Shown piece by piece: positions 1 to 11,687 of a stretch of 64,000 nt of DNA. The notes under the pieces were generated by a model, which saw only the letters and a program-made list of their open reading frames with translations, ran no database searches and was not told where the DNA came from. The stretch comes from Massospora cicadina. Taxonomy: Eukaryota; Entomophthoromycota; Entomophthoromycetes; Entomophthorales; Entomophthoraceae. Both the position numbers and the translations under genes were made by a program. Within the stretch, counting starts at the first letter, position 1; every line of letters starts with the position of its first letter. Where the stretch lies: the NCBI GenBank assembly GCA_022478985.1, contig JAKSZP010005635.1:26156-90155 (forward strand). The letters run 5' to 3'.

Positions 1-764
1 ATTGACAGCGACTCAGCCCCCCACCAACTCCTTTCAAGTCAACTAAGCTTAAATTTATTTCCCCCCTTTTGCATAAAGTTCGCTGGGTTAGGGCAGTTAT
101 TGAGGGCCCTAATACCGTGCTTTACTAAGTTATTCCCCAAATAAATCGTCTATTTAAACAGTTGTAACATACTGAGGAAATTGACAGTTAATTTTCTTAA
201 TTTACCACTTATTAAACTCCCCAAGTTCCTGATTTTTGATTTATTTTAAAATTTTACTTGATGAATGCCCTATGTCACTAACAATGTGGCCCTTTGGGCC
301 CTACATTGGCTGGGCGTTACCAGTCATGATAGTAACCATAGCTCCTACCATAGTAAACTGGGAATATCATGTAAGAAACTTCTGGGAATTTAACCCTATT
401 GTCAAGGCCATCCGCCAGCAGGATAACAGAATTCTGTGGGCCCATCTGTCTCCACTCTTAGCAAGTATCCACCCCCTCGCCTCCATTTTTGATCCAAAAT
501 GTCCTATGGAGGGTACCAAAACAGTAAACACAATTGCACAATTCTCTGCAACAAGGCTCACCAGGTCTGGAGTTGCAACAGCCTGGTTCCTTACCAGGTT
601 CCTTTTCATCTTTGCAATTCACCAGCGCTCAATCATTACACCTCTTCCTGCACAAGTCAACATAATTCAAACAGCAATGCCTCTGACATTCTGGCTTGCT
701 TTTTGGGTGCTTTTGCATCACAACTGGCAGGACAGTCTAAACTTTATCTGCCATCTCCCTGACA
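1..764 (+). repeat. A1 5' LTR, left part outside the window
   Basis: This stretch is repeated at about 15160-15918 and, inverted, at 46314-47100, 56832-57600 and 62733-63500. It ends in CCTGACA, and the 3' copy ends the same way at 15918. The complete family LTR is about 1430 bp as judged from two other copies, so roughly half is missing here. A plus-strand frame is open from 236 across the LTR end to 1060. After the LTR the sequence reads taatcaacc; the minus copy reads taatcgacc at the same place, and neither shows a TGG primer-binding site. Confidence 0.8.
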
Positions 765-1740
765 TAATCAACCATCCATTGTTTCTGGCCATTTCCACCC
801 TCCTCATAGAGATGGGCGGCGCAGTGATTACCATTTACCAAATGAATTTGCAGCTGGTAGTTTGTCTCCTGCTGTTTGTTAAGTCCGTTGATAACTCTGT
901 GAGAAGCGTTCAAAATGCTTTTGTGGAATTTTTTCATGGTAGCATGGCCCCATTGGCCGCTACTCTTCCCTCAGTTCATCCTCACGTGGGGAATCCAGGT
1001 GTCCCTTCCCAAGATGTTGTTAATCAGGTCCTTGATGCCCTTGTCAAGGTGCAAATGTGATCTGTGGTTGCCCTGAATAATGCCACTTCATTGTCCAATG
1101 CCTGCAATGGGTTGCCCTTTTGGATGCAGTTATAGCAAAACTTATCAGTGGGTGTGAGGACTTCTGCGTTCTGATATTCAGACAGGTGATCCTACCTCAC
1201 TTATCACAGCAATATCAGCAGCATTAGAGCCCCCTGTACCATGTTCAGAACGATTATTCCAATCACTTTCTAAAATTTCTGAAGCCCCTAGTATAGGCTC
1301 TTTAGTCGCAGCCTTCTGTGAGAAAGTTCCAGCGCTCAAGATTTCTGGAGATGTGATCCAAGAAATTTTCAGATCTGCGTTGGATTCTGCCTCCAATCAT
1401 TAGTCTGGTCCACCCCTATGGGAACCTTTGCTCAAATTTGCCAGGCAGTGACTTCCATTAATTCCTCTCTCCGCCATCATCACCAACTCAATTTGGAAAC
1501 TTCATGTTTGGGTTGTCTGATAGGGTGTCGGATCCTGAACCTGTTATTAAATTAGTATCTGTATTGGTTCCAGGATCAGACGCTGCCTTCGCGCTCAAGT
1601 CTATTCATCCTGGTTTAACTGTTAGTGAGTCAATAGAAATTCAGCTTGAGGAAGATGGGTCCCAACTCCTACTCTTCCCATTTTTGATCCCATGAAAAAA
1701 ACTTACTCTTCCCCCTGATTTACTTGCTATCTCTTCAGTG
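765..1740 (+). pseudogene. A1 gag remnant
   Basis: Three frames carry pieces that match the gag region of copy A2 (62540-61700, minus strand). The clearest is at about 1190-1440, where an alanine- and serine-rich helical stretch ending in IFRSALDSASN parallels IFRSGLDLVSAH in A2. The first part is continuous with the frame open from 236. No zinc knuckle is visible. Gag would form the particle shell, but stops and frameshifts make this copy non-functional. I infer gag from position (between LTR and protease) and from conservation between the two copies, not from a recognised capsid motif. Confidence 0.55.
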
Positions 1741-1799
1741 TCAGCAGAAATGACTGTATATGCTAATAAACAGAATTACGCCTACTTTTTATTACTAAT

Positions 1800-4700
1800 G
1801 AATTAGTATGGAGCACACCAGGTGCCTTTTGAGGCATTAGTTGACACTGAAGTAGCAGTTAACTTTATGAGCCTAAAGTTGGCCCACCAGCTTGACCTTG
1901 ACCTGAATTTAAGTCCTGCAGTAATAGTCGCTTTGTAAGCCTCCCAGCCTTCATAAAAAGTATGGCGCCCAGTACCTTTCTCTGTTCACCAATTTAGTTT
2001 TTGAAATTGTTTTTCAGCAATGTCTAACCTTGTGTTCCCAGTAAATTTTGGGTGTGAACTGGTGGCATTGGCAACATGTCAGGATTTATCTTAGTCTAAT
2101 ATGCTGTCATTCTCCAATGGTCAGACAAAGGGAGAGTTTCCTTTAATAAATACTATGACTAAAACTCAAGGTCGCATTTTGATTACTTCCATTGTTCCCC
2201 CTGCATGCCTCCAATCAGTTTTCTGAAGGCTTTGATGGGTTATCAAAGTATTTTTGACTCCAAGAAGGCGGATTGTCTTCCCCCACATACAGAATTCGAC
2301 TTGGGGTTTAAGACTATGGTGCAGGTGGTGAACATTAACTGCCCACTGTACCCGCATACAGTGGAGGAGGAGGTTGCCATCAAAACATGGTTAGATGACA
2401 TGCTTAAGAAGGTTGGTTTTTAAAGAAACTTCCCAGTTGCCTCTCCCATTATCTTTGCTAAGAAGGCCAAAGGTTCCCTTCATCCCTACATGGATTACGG
2501 TCACCTTAATAAGATCACAGTCCACAATCCCTCCCATCTGCCTTTGAAACAAACAATTGGGCAAGCGATTGCCAAATCATGTGTGTTCTCAAGACTCGAT
2601 CTTGTTAATGCCTTCAATCAGATTTAGGTGAAGGAAGGTCAGGAATGTCTTACTGCAATCTTTACAAAATGTGGCATCTTCCAATTTTGAGTGATGCCTT
2701 TCAGGATAAAGAGTGCGCCAGACACAGTTCGTAGATGATCAATATTGTGCTGGGTGATCTTCAGTTCACCTGCGCGGTCACATAAATTAACAATATCTTG
2801 GTACATGACCCTACTTTTGAACAACCTGTAAAGGACTTGGAGGTGGTAGTGACTGCCTTACATAAGGCAGGCCTGTTTGTTAAGCCTTCAAATGCGAGTT
2901 TTACAGGGAAGAGGTTACCTATTTGGGCAATTTCATCTTAAAAAGATAAGTACGCCATTCCCCCTCAACAAGTTGGATGCCATTCGTGAATAGCCAACTC
3001 CAACGGCCCAAAAGCAATTGAGAAGCTTTTTGGGTACTATCATTTTTTTAAAAAATTCTCCCCTGTCATATCACAGTTAGCCGCCTTACTTCATCCACTC
3101 ACGGGTAATAATGTCCCCTTTTGTTGGACGCCTGAGTGCCAGCAGGCATTTGAGTTGATTAAAGAGTTGTTCTTGTCACCCCATCTTAAAACAAGTGGAC
3201 CCATCCAAACCCTACGTCATAGCATGTGATGCCTCATCCATTGCGGCGGGGCTGTTTTGATTCAGGAGAATGATGGGTTGGAACATCCAGTTGTTTATTT
3301 TTCCCAAAAGTTCTCTCTCACTAAACAGTCCTGGGCCATTATCATAAGGAGCTGGCAGCCGTAGCATAGGATTTGACCCATTGGCGATATCTCTTATAGG
3401 CAGTCAGAATGAGTTAGCTGTGTGCACGGATCATTAAGCTCTTCTTTATTTTTTCCAAGCCACAAAAGCTGGCATACTGACAGTCTTGAACCTACTGGGA
3501 TTTGTGTAGCTTCAACTTCAAGTATGAGTTTGTAAAAAGAGCGTTGAATGTTCTTCCCAACTTCCTAAGTCACAACCTTGCACATTGTCCTGCTGACTCA
3601 GATGAGGCGGATCTGGTCACCGTCATTCCCCCACCCAAATCTTATCCATTGTACCTCGCGTGGTTTCAGCAGTGATTTAGCTCCTGACGCGCCTCTAATT
3701 TCTCGAGTTTTATTAACACAAATGTCCTGTGCAGAAGGTGTGGACCTTCTGGAATAATTATCCTTCCCTGCTTCAAAACATTCCTTATATTCTTTGGCCA
3801 AGGGCCTCATTCAATTTTAGTCATGGGTTTGGGTCCCCCATTCTTTGAGCTGAAGTGATTTAGGCTCATAACAATACACCGCTATTGGACATCCTTGGAG
3901 TAAAAAGTGTATTGACTTAATCAAGCATACCTATAATTGGGTGGTTTTGTTGAAGGATGTTCCAGCCTGTATCACAGACTGTGTAACTTGCACGCAGTCC
4001 AAGTCATACCGGTCATGAATAAATGGTCTCCTTCACCCCTTAAATTAGGCAGAGGGTCCATGGACATCAGTGTCCGTGGATTTTATCATTGAACTTCCAT
4101 GTTCCAATGAGTTTACAGTGGTGATGGTGGTTGTTGATTGCTTTATAAAATTCTCCCTATTCATTCTATGATCTTCCAATATTACTTCTGAGGAAACTGC
4201 CCTGTTTTTGTGCGCCATGTGTTCTCTATGTTTGGTCTCCCATAGGAGATTGCCAGCAACTGTGGGCCCCAGTTTATGGCACAGTTCTGGAATAAGCTTC
4301 TGTTGCTCTTGAAAATTATGCCCTGTTGTTCCACTGCGTACCATCCCCCAGTCCAATGGACAAACTGAGAGTGTTAATCAGATCCTGGAACAGTAAATGC
4401 GGTGCTACGCTTCAGACACTAAGGATACCTGGGCTGATGACCTCCCCCTTTCTCAGCTTACATATAATAACAGGACGCATGCGTCCATGGGGGTCTCCCC
4501 ATATGAGGTTACCTTAAGGTACACCCTTCATTTTCAGTCAGTCCGTGCCTTTGCCAAGAGGTGCCAGCTGCCGCTGGCCATGCTGAGCATATTTTGGCCA
4601 CACAGTCCTTGGTTCAGGAGCATCTAAATAAGGCCATAAGTGACTAGAAATGGTTCACAGATTAGAAGCAGCTCCCAGCACATGAAATAGAGGTGGTTTC

Positions 4701-5130
4701 ATATGTATGATTGACATGCATCATTTGAGAATGCCAGTGCCCTCTCAGAAGTTTGCAAGTAAGCGTTTGGGTCCCCACTTGGTGGAGGAAGAATTGGGTA
4801 ATGGCGCTTTCCATTTGAATTTGCCACCTCACTGAAAGCAACATCCAGTCTTCCATGTGTCTCAGCTGTCTCCATTCAAGGGGGAAATTCCCTCAGATCA
4901 AGAGCTGATTGTGATTAAGGGTGTGGAGGAGGCTGAAGTGGAGGGCATTCTGGCATCCCGCAGATAACAGTGTTCTGTCTAATATCTTGTCGCTTGGAAG
5001 GGTTATCCAGCCTACAAGAACAGTTGGGTCAGGGCCCAAGATTTCACAAACTGCTTGGAGCTGGTCGAGGATTTCCACAGCACCCACCAGGAAGCCTCTT
5101 ATCCTCCACCAAAGATTGCTACTTTAATGA
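1800..5130 (+). pseudogene. A1 pol remnant: protease, RT, RNase H, integrase, chromodomain
   Basis: The protease is at about 1815-1930, with ALVDTEVAVNFMS; the expected Asp-Thr-Gly has become DTE. RT covers about 2200-3050. It begins with LPPHTEFDLGF, includes SRLDLVNAFNQI, and has lost its YxDD box (INN in its place). RNase H is at about 3060-3620 and the integrase at about 3640-4700. A chromodomain at about 4880-5110 contains YLVAWKGYPAYKNSWV interrupted by one stop. The frame changes many times. The polyprotein would process, reverse-transcribe and integrate the element; this copy cannot. The polypurine tract AAAAGGGAAGGG follows at about 5204-5215. Confidence 0.8.
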
Positions 5131-5218
5131 TGATCAAGCTGCCAAAAGGCCCATAAAAATGTGGCCTTCACTCAGTTCTCCGGTGGTAGTGCCCCCCTTT
5201 TGCAAAAGGGAAGGGTAA

Positions 5219-5459
5219 TTTAAGTCCAGGGGCGCGTCCCTTCCGCCTAGACAAAGTGGTGTTCCCATTCTCCACGAAAAAGGGTCCAAAGAGGGCAGCT
5301 GACCCTATCATCTCACAGGGCGATCTCACCCATACGATAGACAAGCGATGGGTAACAGCTCTCCCTCTAAAGATTCCACCACCTGTCCCTGCAATTGCTC
5401 TACCAAATTAATATGGCAAGTTGAGGTAATTTGCATCAAAATAGTTGGTAGTTACTACC
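5219..5459 (+). repeat. A1 3' LTR, first part
   Basis: It starts with TTTAAGTCCAGGGG, matching TGTAAGTCCAGGGG at the LTR start of A2 (58261, minus strand), directly after a polypurine tract. It is cut at 5459 by element B and continues at 14370. Its last five bases, CTACC, form the left target duplication of B. Confidence 0.75.
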
Positions 5460-6599
5460 TCTTGGGATTTTTGCCCATATTCCCAGCCTGCTAGATTACC
5501 TGGTATCACTAGGGGAAAATTCCCTAAGGTGAAGTGAATCAGAAATTTGTTGGCCTGAGTTTTAGAGTAACTATGTTTGGGAGGTTTTGGGATATTCGCC
5601 TGGTCATATCTGTCAGGGATCAATCCGTATGAATACTTAAGATCTCAATGGGTGGAATTGCTGACAAAATAGGGGCATCTGATAGTGATTAACTATCAGG
5701 TGTACCAAATGGGATCAGCTGGGTTTCATCACTGACTGATTTGGAAATAATAGCATTTGAGAGGCAAGTGATGCTGCCTGAAACTAGAAAATCGATCAGT
5801 TGGTTCATGAACTGCCTTAGTGGTGATAAAACCCATTATATAAGCAGGTCGCTAGCCAAATATGGTTGATTCACTTGGATTGAGAGGAAAACGTTAGGGA
5901 AAATTTCTAACTCTTTCCATTTGAGGTCTCAAGGATGTCCAATGATGGAATCCTAGCCAGGATGGGGAAGACCATCGTTACCAAGATGAGGATGGGTGAT
6001 TCAATGGCAACGACTGCCATTTTAATTGAAGAGGTGTCAACTGAGGGTTAGACATCTGAATCCCCCACTATATATTCCCTAGGGCTCACTATGATAGAAA
6101 AGATTAATAGTTAGAGTTTGATAATAAGAGTTATTTAGTTCTAAGATTATTCATTCAGTATATTGATAAACTATCATTAGCTTCCATTATGCTGTTCTGT
6201 CTCAAGGATATTATTGCTAAGGGCAATAATTGGACGACTCTAGAAAAAGAGTAAAGATCCAAGAAGGGATTTAGAGAAGAAGGAGCCACAAGTGGGGATA
6301 GCTGCCAACTGTGTGTTGGACTGAAGAGACTGTCACCAGGTATCTCAGTGAAGATTGGGTGGACAAGAGCAAGGGAACGAATCCCTACAGGTATGACATC
6401 ACGAGTAATTAATTGGGAATACTGGACAAGCATTGGGCTGAAATATAATTCATACTCAACTATGGATAATAGTCTCCATACTATTATCAATTAATAACTC
6501 ATTCTATACAATGTGACGAAGTGCATGAGGAAACTGAACCTGTGCAGTAAAAAGGTTACTAGGTTGCTTGCCAATAACAACTACCAGTAAATTTTTACA
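5460..6599 (+). repeat. B 5' LTR
   Basis: It is repeated with scattered differences at 13226-14364. The start is TCTTGGGATTTTTGCCC where the 3' copy has TGTTGGGATTTTTGCCC, so the canonical TG has been hit here. It ends TTTTTACA. The sequence after it, agTTGGTTCTCAC, has a TGG two to four bases downstream and may be the primer-binding site, but I could not assign a tRNA. Confidence 0.85.
6068..6077 (+). promoter_or_regulatory. TATA box of B LTR
   Basis: CTATATATTCC lies about 600 bp into the LTR and is conserved in the 3' LTR at about 13833-13842. It is the best candidate for the promoter of B. Position and conservation between the LTRs are seen; promoter function is inferred. Confidence 0.5.
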
Positions 6600-6645
6600 A
6601 GTTGGTTCTCACTACAGGGGTAGTTGAGTTACAGAAGTTATAAGA

Positions 6646-7914
6646 ATGTCATACAAAGATGAGCTACGCAAACTGTGGACCAAGTTGGACACTGTAAACC
6701 AGAAGGCTCTAAACTCAGTGGACCATCTGGAGTTTTCAGCCTCGGAAGAATGAGTCGCCAAGGTGGAGGAAGGAATATAGAATGTAGCAAGCTTTGGGAA
6801 CGAGTTACTAGGGAAAGTAACTTCATTGAAGAAGAAAGAAGGGGACCTTGTTCAAGAGGTCTTATACCTGAAACAGTGCGAGAAGCAGATCACGTTCATT
6901 TAAGAAATTTTGATGCAGATACTGAGAGACTAATCAAACAAGTGGAGGAACTTAAAGCTCATAAATGTGCTTGTGAGCCCAATATAGCAAGTGATGCCGA
7001 AGAAAGAAGTACTTGCACAATACTTGGGAAGTCAAATACTCCAATGAATATGCCGCCCACTTTTGCTGCCATTTTGGAGATGACGCCCAAAATCACTCCT
7101 CAAGTTAGCCGAGTAGCTGAGCTGAGAGAATCGGCCAGAAATAACTCAGAGGAATTTGGGGCAATGCTGAAATTGCCAACGTTCCATCGGGATAATGCCC
7201 CAGCATTTTTCTGACTGTTTGACATGACCATGAATGGCTACGAGGGATTCTCAAAAGGCATTGACAGCCAAAACTTTTCTAGACACCAACTGTCAGAACT
7301 TAAAGTTACCTCACCTGGAGGGGGACAGCTAGTCATTGCTGAGGCAAAGGCGGCCATCATGAAAGAGTTCAGGAGTTAAATGCACATGTCAAAACTCAAG
7401 CAGGAATTTATGGGAATCCAATTCCATAAAGATGAGTCTCTAGCTAGCTTCGCAGATCAGTTTTACCAGGAGTCACAGATCCTGGTCAGAGTGAAAGTAT
7501 TGGATGACTTTGATGCCAGAATCGCCTTGCAAGAGGTCCTTCAGCCCTATTACAATTTTCATTGCACAATGTCTTCCATTTTCAAAATGGAAATAACAAC
7601 CTCGCAAATGGTAGATAATTTGAAGATTTTGGGAGCGACATTTGATGCCCCAAATAGAAGCTTCAAATCTAATCTGGTATGCAATATGAATCCCACAAAT
7701 GGAAATGAAGGAGCTAAAGAGATGACCAATTGAACTGTCATGGGGAATAAGCCCAAATAATTCAGTTGGTTGAACAAGAAGGAAAAGGTCTGCTACCAAT
7801 GTGGCGGGAAAGGACATTTTGTTAAGCACTGTAAGAAGCCAAAGGATCAAATCAACATGGTCCAGATCAAAGAGTCAGCAGCCACCAAGGATTTTGGAAA
7901 AGGGCCTGCGACCT
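6646..7914 (+). pseudogene. B gag remnant with CCHC zinc knuckle
   Basis: An ATG at 6646, 47 bases after the LTR, opens a frame starting MSYKDELRKLWTKLD, which looks like a helical or coiled-coil Gag N-terminus; the first stop is at about 6751. The central part (7380-7733) has the Gag capsid pattern of a helix, LASFADQFYQESQ, and hydrophobic repeats. The zinc knuckle at 7791-7832 is CYQCGGKGHFVKHC, a perfect CX2CX4HX4C. It would bind the element RNA in the particle. At least four frame breaks separate the parts. The order and spacing are those of a Ty3/Gypsy Gag of about 420 residues. Confidence 0.75.
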
Positions 7915-8309
7915 AGATGGGGAACAATCTAGAGCTATGGAGAAGCCTGTTCCTCCTGACATTATGAATGAAGAAATCGATATCAGAGATCTGTTCATAG
8001 ATGATAAGAAGAATCAGCTGTACCAAGTGGTCAATTTGGATGTAAATGCCGTGACCAGAGCTGGGGCGAAGAGAATTGACCCTGAGATAATCAAGGAAGT
8101 TTCCCGGCCATACGCCTGACAACTGGCGGACAAGATCAAACTGCCAAGAATCCTGAAGAATTATCTGACATCTGCTTAGATGAGGCTAATTTGTCGATCC
8201 CCCTCAGCACAATAAAGGAATTGTTTCCTGATTTATTGGTGCAAATTATTCACACCCTAGATTCAGCTAATAACGCCGCTATTCACTCAATAAACACTAT
8301 ACTACAATA

Positions 8310-11133
8310 CTCTGAGTGTACATATATAGACATACAAGTGAATAGAGTGAGGGTGAGGGCGATTGTCAATAGTGGAGCACCCATAATATTGTATTGACCA
8401 AGCTGGTAAAGAGGATGAAGATCTCACTGGACTTGTAACACAAGAAAGAATATGGGACAGCTGGGATGAACACCACTGTTTTCTGTGGAGTGTATAGTGC
8501 GCCACCACTATAATTTGGGTCATTGGTGGTATCTGCGTCAGCAATAGTTTTGGCGAACCAAAACTATGACATTCTGATCAGAGTGGAGTTTTTACAAAAA
8601 TATGAAGTTAAATGTAACTTTGAGGATAATACATTGACCATCTTGGGTCAGAAGTTATCATTGGTATATCAGAAGGACAGTGAAGCTTTTCTAAATCGGA
8701 GAAACAACTTCATCAATCTAATATAAAATGATGGCATTATTCCAATTCAGTACCAAGTAGTTGGTAGAAAGTGACGTGAAATGCCATCAGAAATCCTAGA
8801 GAACTGGGGAATTCCACTGAGGATCAAGAATGAGAGGACCATACCACCAGGATCGCAGATGATAGTCAACATGGGGTTGACGTTGGAGATTCCTGAGCTG
8901 TTGTATGTTGAGGTCAGAAGTCCCTGGAAGAAGTCCAGAGTGGAGCCATGGGTGGCTCCTGGGATAATGATGCCAGGCCATGGAGATATTCGAGTTCTCC
9001 TGGCAAATTTACGTGAAAAACCGATGAAGATCAAGAGTAATAAGATCAGCACGTTTGTTCATCTGATCCTGATGGCCAAATTGAGAAGATTCCACAATTT
9101 TGGGACTCTCAACAAAATGGGATTACCAGCCAGGGTAACCAAGAACATCAACCTATTGGTTGATCAAGCGCAGCTTGCTGATCTGTCAGAAGGCCAGCAA
9201 GAGGAGGTTCTCAAACTATTAAAAAATATTGGGAAGTGTTTGCTCAGGATGACCACAATTTGGGATTCATAATCAACTCCAGTGGATTTCAGCTGCAAAC
9301 CCAGAAGATAGCAGCTATAGAATGTTTGGCTGTACCAAAGAGTGTCTGAGACATCCAAGTGTTCCTTGGGATGGTTGGATACTACAGAAGATTTATTCAG
9401 GACTTTGCCCAAATAGCTGATCCATTATTCCATTTATTAAAGAATCTGAAAAAAAGAATTTGTATGGAATGAAGAGGCCCAGGACTCCTTTAATGAGCTA
9501 CGCCATTATTTGATAGATTCGCCAATTATGAAATATCCAAATTTAGATTGGGAGTGTATTATTCAAACTGATGCTTTGTTTACAGCGATTGGCGCTGTAC
9601 TGAGCCAAGTAGACGAACTTGGGGATGAACATCTGGTGACATAAGTAGCCAGACACTCTCAGCTGCTGAGAGGAACTACACCATTACTGAGCGAAAATGC
9701 CTTGTGGTCATTTATGCATGCAAGCAGTTTCAGGTGTACATCCATGGAATGCACTTTAAGGTGGTAACGGACCACTCTTCACTGCTTTGGCTGCACAATT
9801 TAAGAGAGCCAGAAGGATTACTGTCCCAATGGGCACTTATGCTCCAGGCTTATGATTACGAGATTATCCATTGAGCAAGGGCTTCTCACCAGAACATGGA
9901 TGGCTTATCACAGTTACCAATGGTCCAGATGATATACGCGCAGGCAGATGTGCTATTCCAGAGAATGGTCGACAGAAAAATTGGGGATGAGCCCCAAGAA
10001 ATCCAAGGTGCGCTTTGGAAAGTGATAAAAAACACTGAGACCATGGATGGACAAATATTCAAGATGATCAACAGGAAGTGGTTATTATTCCCAAAACTGT
10101 CAAAAAGAGCAGCGATAGTGCAATCAGCTCACAAGGTTGTTGGGCATGGAGGCCTGAGGAAAACAACCAACCATATTTGCCAGTATTATTACTGGGAATC
10201 AAACAACTACGATGTCATGGATTATCTAGCTTTTTGTGTGGAGTGCCAGCTTAACAAACCACATAAGAATACAGCTGGATACCAACCGGTCCGCCCTGGA
10301 TTTGCCTGGCACACAGTGTCCATTGATGAGATGGGACCGCTGAAAATGAGCACATGGGGAGTCAAGTACATTATGGTTGCCATTGACTATCTGACAAGAT
10401 GGGTTAAGATGAAGGCCCTAATGAGAGTAGATGCTACCAGTACTGCAAGGTTCATCTGGATCAAGTAGTATACCGGCATGGATGTCTGCAGGTCCTGCTT
10501 AGTGACAATGGGACCAACTTCATGTCTCATGTGATCCTGAGATTAAATGATATAATGGGGATCAAAGGAGTAATGTCAGTACCTACCAGCTGGAGATGAA
10601 TGGACTAGTAGAACGGGTGAATGGAACGCTGGCCATGATGCTGAGGAAGCTAGTCGCAGGAATAACTTCAGTGTGGGGAACATACCTGAGTTTGGTGACA
10701 TTCGCCTACAATATTAGTCATCATAAAGCAACGGGAAAGATGTTGTTTGAGCTGTTATAAGGAAGAAAGGCCACATTGCCACCAATTTTATATTTAGTGG
10801 TGGAACCTACGTCAGGGATGAGTACTGAGCAATACCTGAACCGACTGACAAGTATCCTGATCAATATGCAATTGCAAGCATTTGATACAACCTTAAAGAA
10901 AAGGATATGAGCAAAATTGATGGGTGACAAGAACTGACTGACCTTAGCAGAATATCAAATAAGGGAAAGAGTTGCCTATTGTGATATGCATGGTTTTGGA
11001 TGTAAAACAATTAGACGCATTGTGGTTGGGTCCATTCAAAGTGATTTCCAAGATAGCGACTGATTCTTATTCCATTAAGAATCTCTTGGATGGAAGAGTT
11101 GTGAATCAAGTCCACGCTAAGTATATGAAATGA
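8310..11133 (+). pseudogene. B pol remnant lacking the RT core
   Basis: The protease is at about 8323-8730 with AIVNSGAP, so the catalytic Asp is now Asn. A dUTPase-like domain follows (separate entry). At about 9255-9275 the frame passes from FAQDDHNLG, normally just before RT, straight into the RT-RNase H connection (IQVFLGMVGYYRRFIQDF at about 9353-9410). The RT fingers and palm with YxDD are gone. RNase H has IIQTDALFTAIG, VVTDHSSLLWLH and NMDGLSQLP. The integrase (9935-11130) has CVEC, VSIDEMGPL, LLSDNGTNF and NGLVERVNG, supplying the zinc pair and the three DDE acids. It ends near VHAKYMK at about 11130. Confidence 0.8.
8781..9075 (+). other. dUTPase-like domain in B pol
   Basis: About 95 codons in one open frame, between protease and RT remnants, follow the trimeric dUTPase pattern in order. 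IPPGSQMIVNMGLTLEIPE matches the IPPG..L.P.GL...IP strand pair. LYVEVRSPWKKSR stands where motif 2 (PRSG) belongs. PGIMMPGHGDIRVLLANL corresponds to motif 3 and the following strands. IKSNKISTFVHL corresponds to the KKGDRIAQL motif. dUTPases hydrolyse dUTP and limit uracil in new DNA, and some retroviruses carry one. The catalytic Asp-Tyr of motif 3 is absent here (MMPGH), so this may be a pseudo-enzyme or simply decayed. Confidence 0.65.
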
Positions 11134-11687
11134 TAGATTGATGAAAAAATAAGAAAGTTCCCAAAGGTCCAATGAACCATAAAGTTGGTCATGTCCTGAT
11201 GATTAGGCAAGTCCAAAAAAGGACCTCTGAACCAATCTAGATGGTTAAGCCCAAGAAAGGACCTCTGAACCATAGAAAACTGCAGGTTTAAGTACCCAGG
11301 ACCCAGTTTGGGGGAAAAATAAAAAAGATGGACCGCTGAACTGAAACAAGGTCAAGTCCCATAGGAAAAAAAGAATAAAGATAAAAAATTAATAAAAGAC
11401 ATTGGAAAAAAAACAAAAATGATTAAAAACCGCCTAGAGAAAAAGCCAATATAATTTTATAATTTCTACTTTTATTAATTGTCCTCAGCACAGGGATGAT
11501 TCCGCCTATGTCACCTCTTGGGGGAGGGAGGATGGATCGTGGTAGGAAGGAACAGCCCATAAAAATTAATATGAGATTGGATGCTAGTGAGGGCAAGACC
11601 TACACAAAACCACATTCTTTTAGTGGATGCTGAGCCCTGTGAGAAAGTGACTAGAGGAAGGGAAATTGAGATGTCGGATGAAGCCAA
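11134..11687 (+). other. Non-coding stretch after B integrase
   Basis: Between the integrase end and the antisense frame I see no coding sequence. A short motif recurs about every 40-60 bases (aaagg[at]cc[at][ca]tgaacca near 11164, 11218 and 11254), suggesting a small degenerate tandem repeat. An A-rich stretch follows at 11340-11420. Confidence 0.45.

Noticed and set aside
236..1060. 274-codon open frame as an independent gene
   Set aside because: It lies across the LTR-gag junction of A1 and resembles broken frames in other A copies; it is treated as part of the element, not as a host gene.
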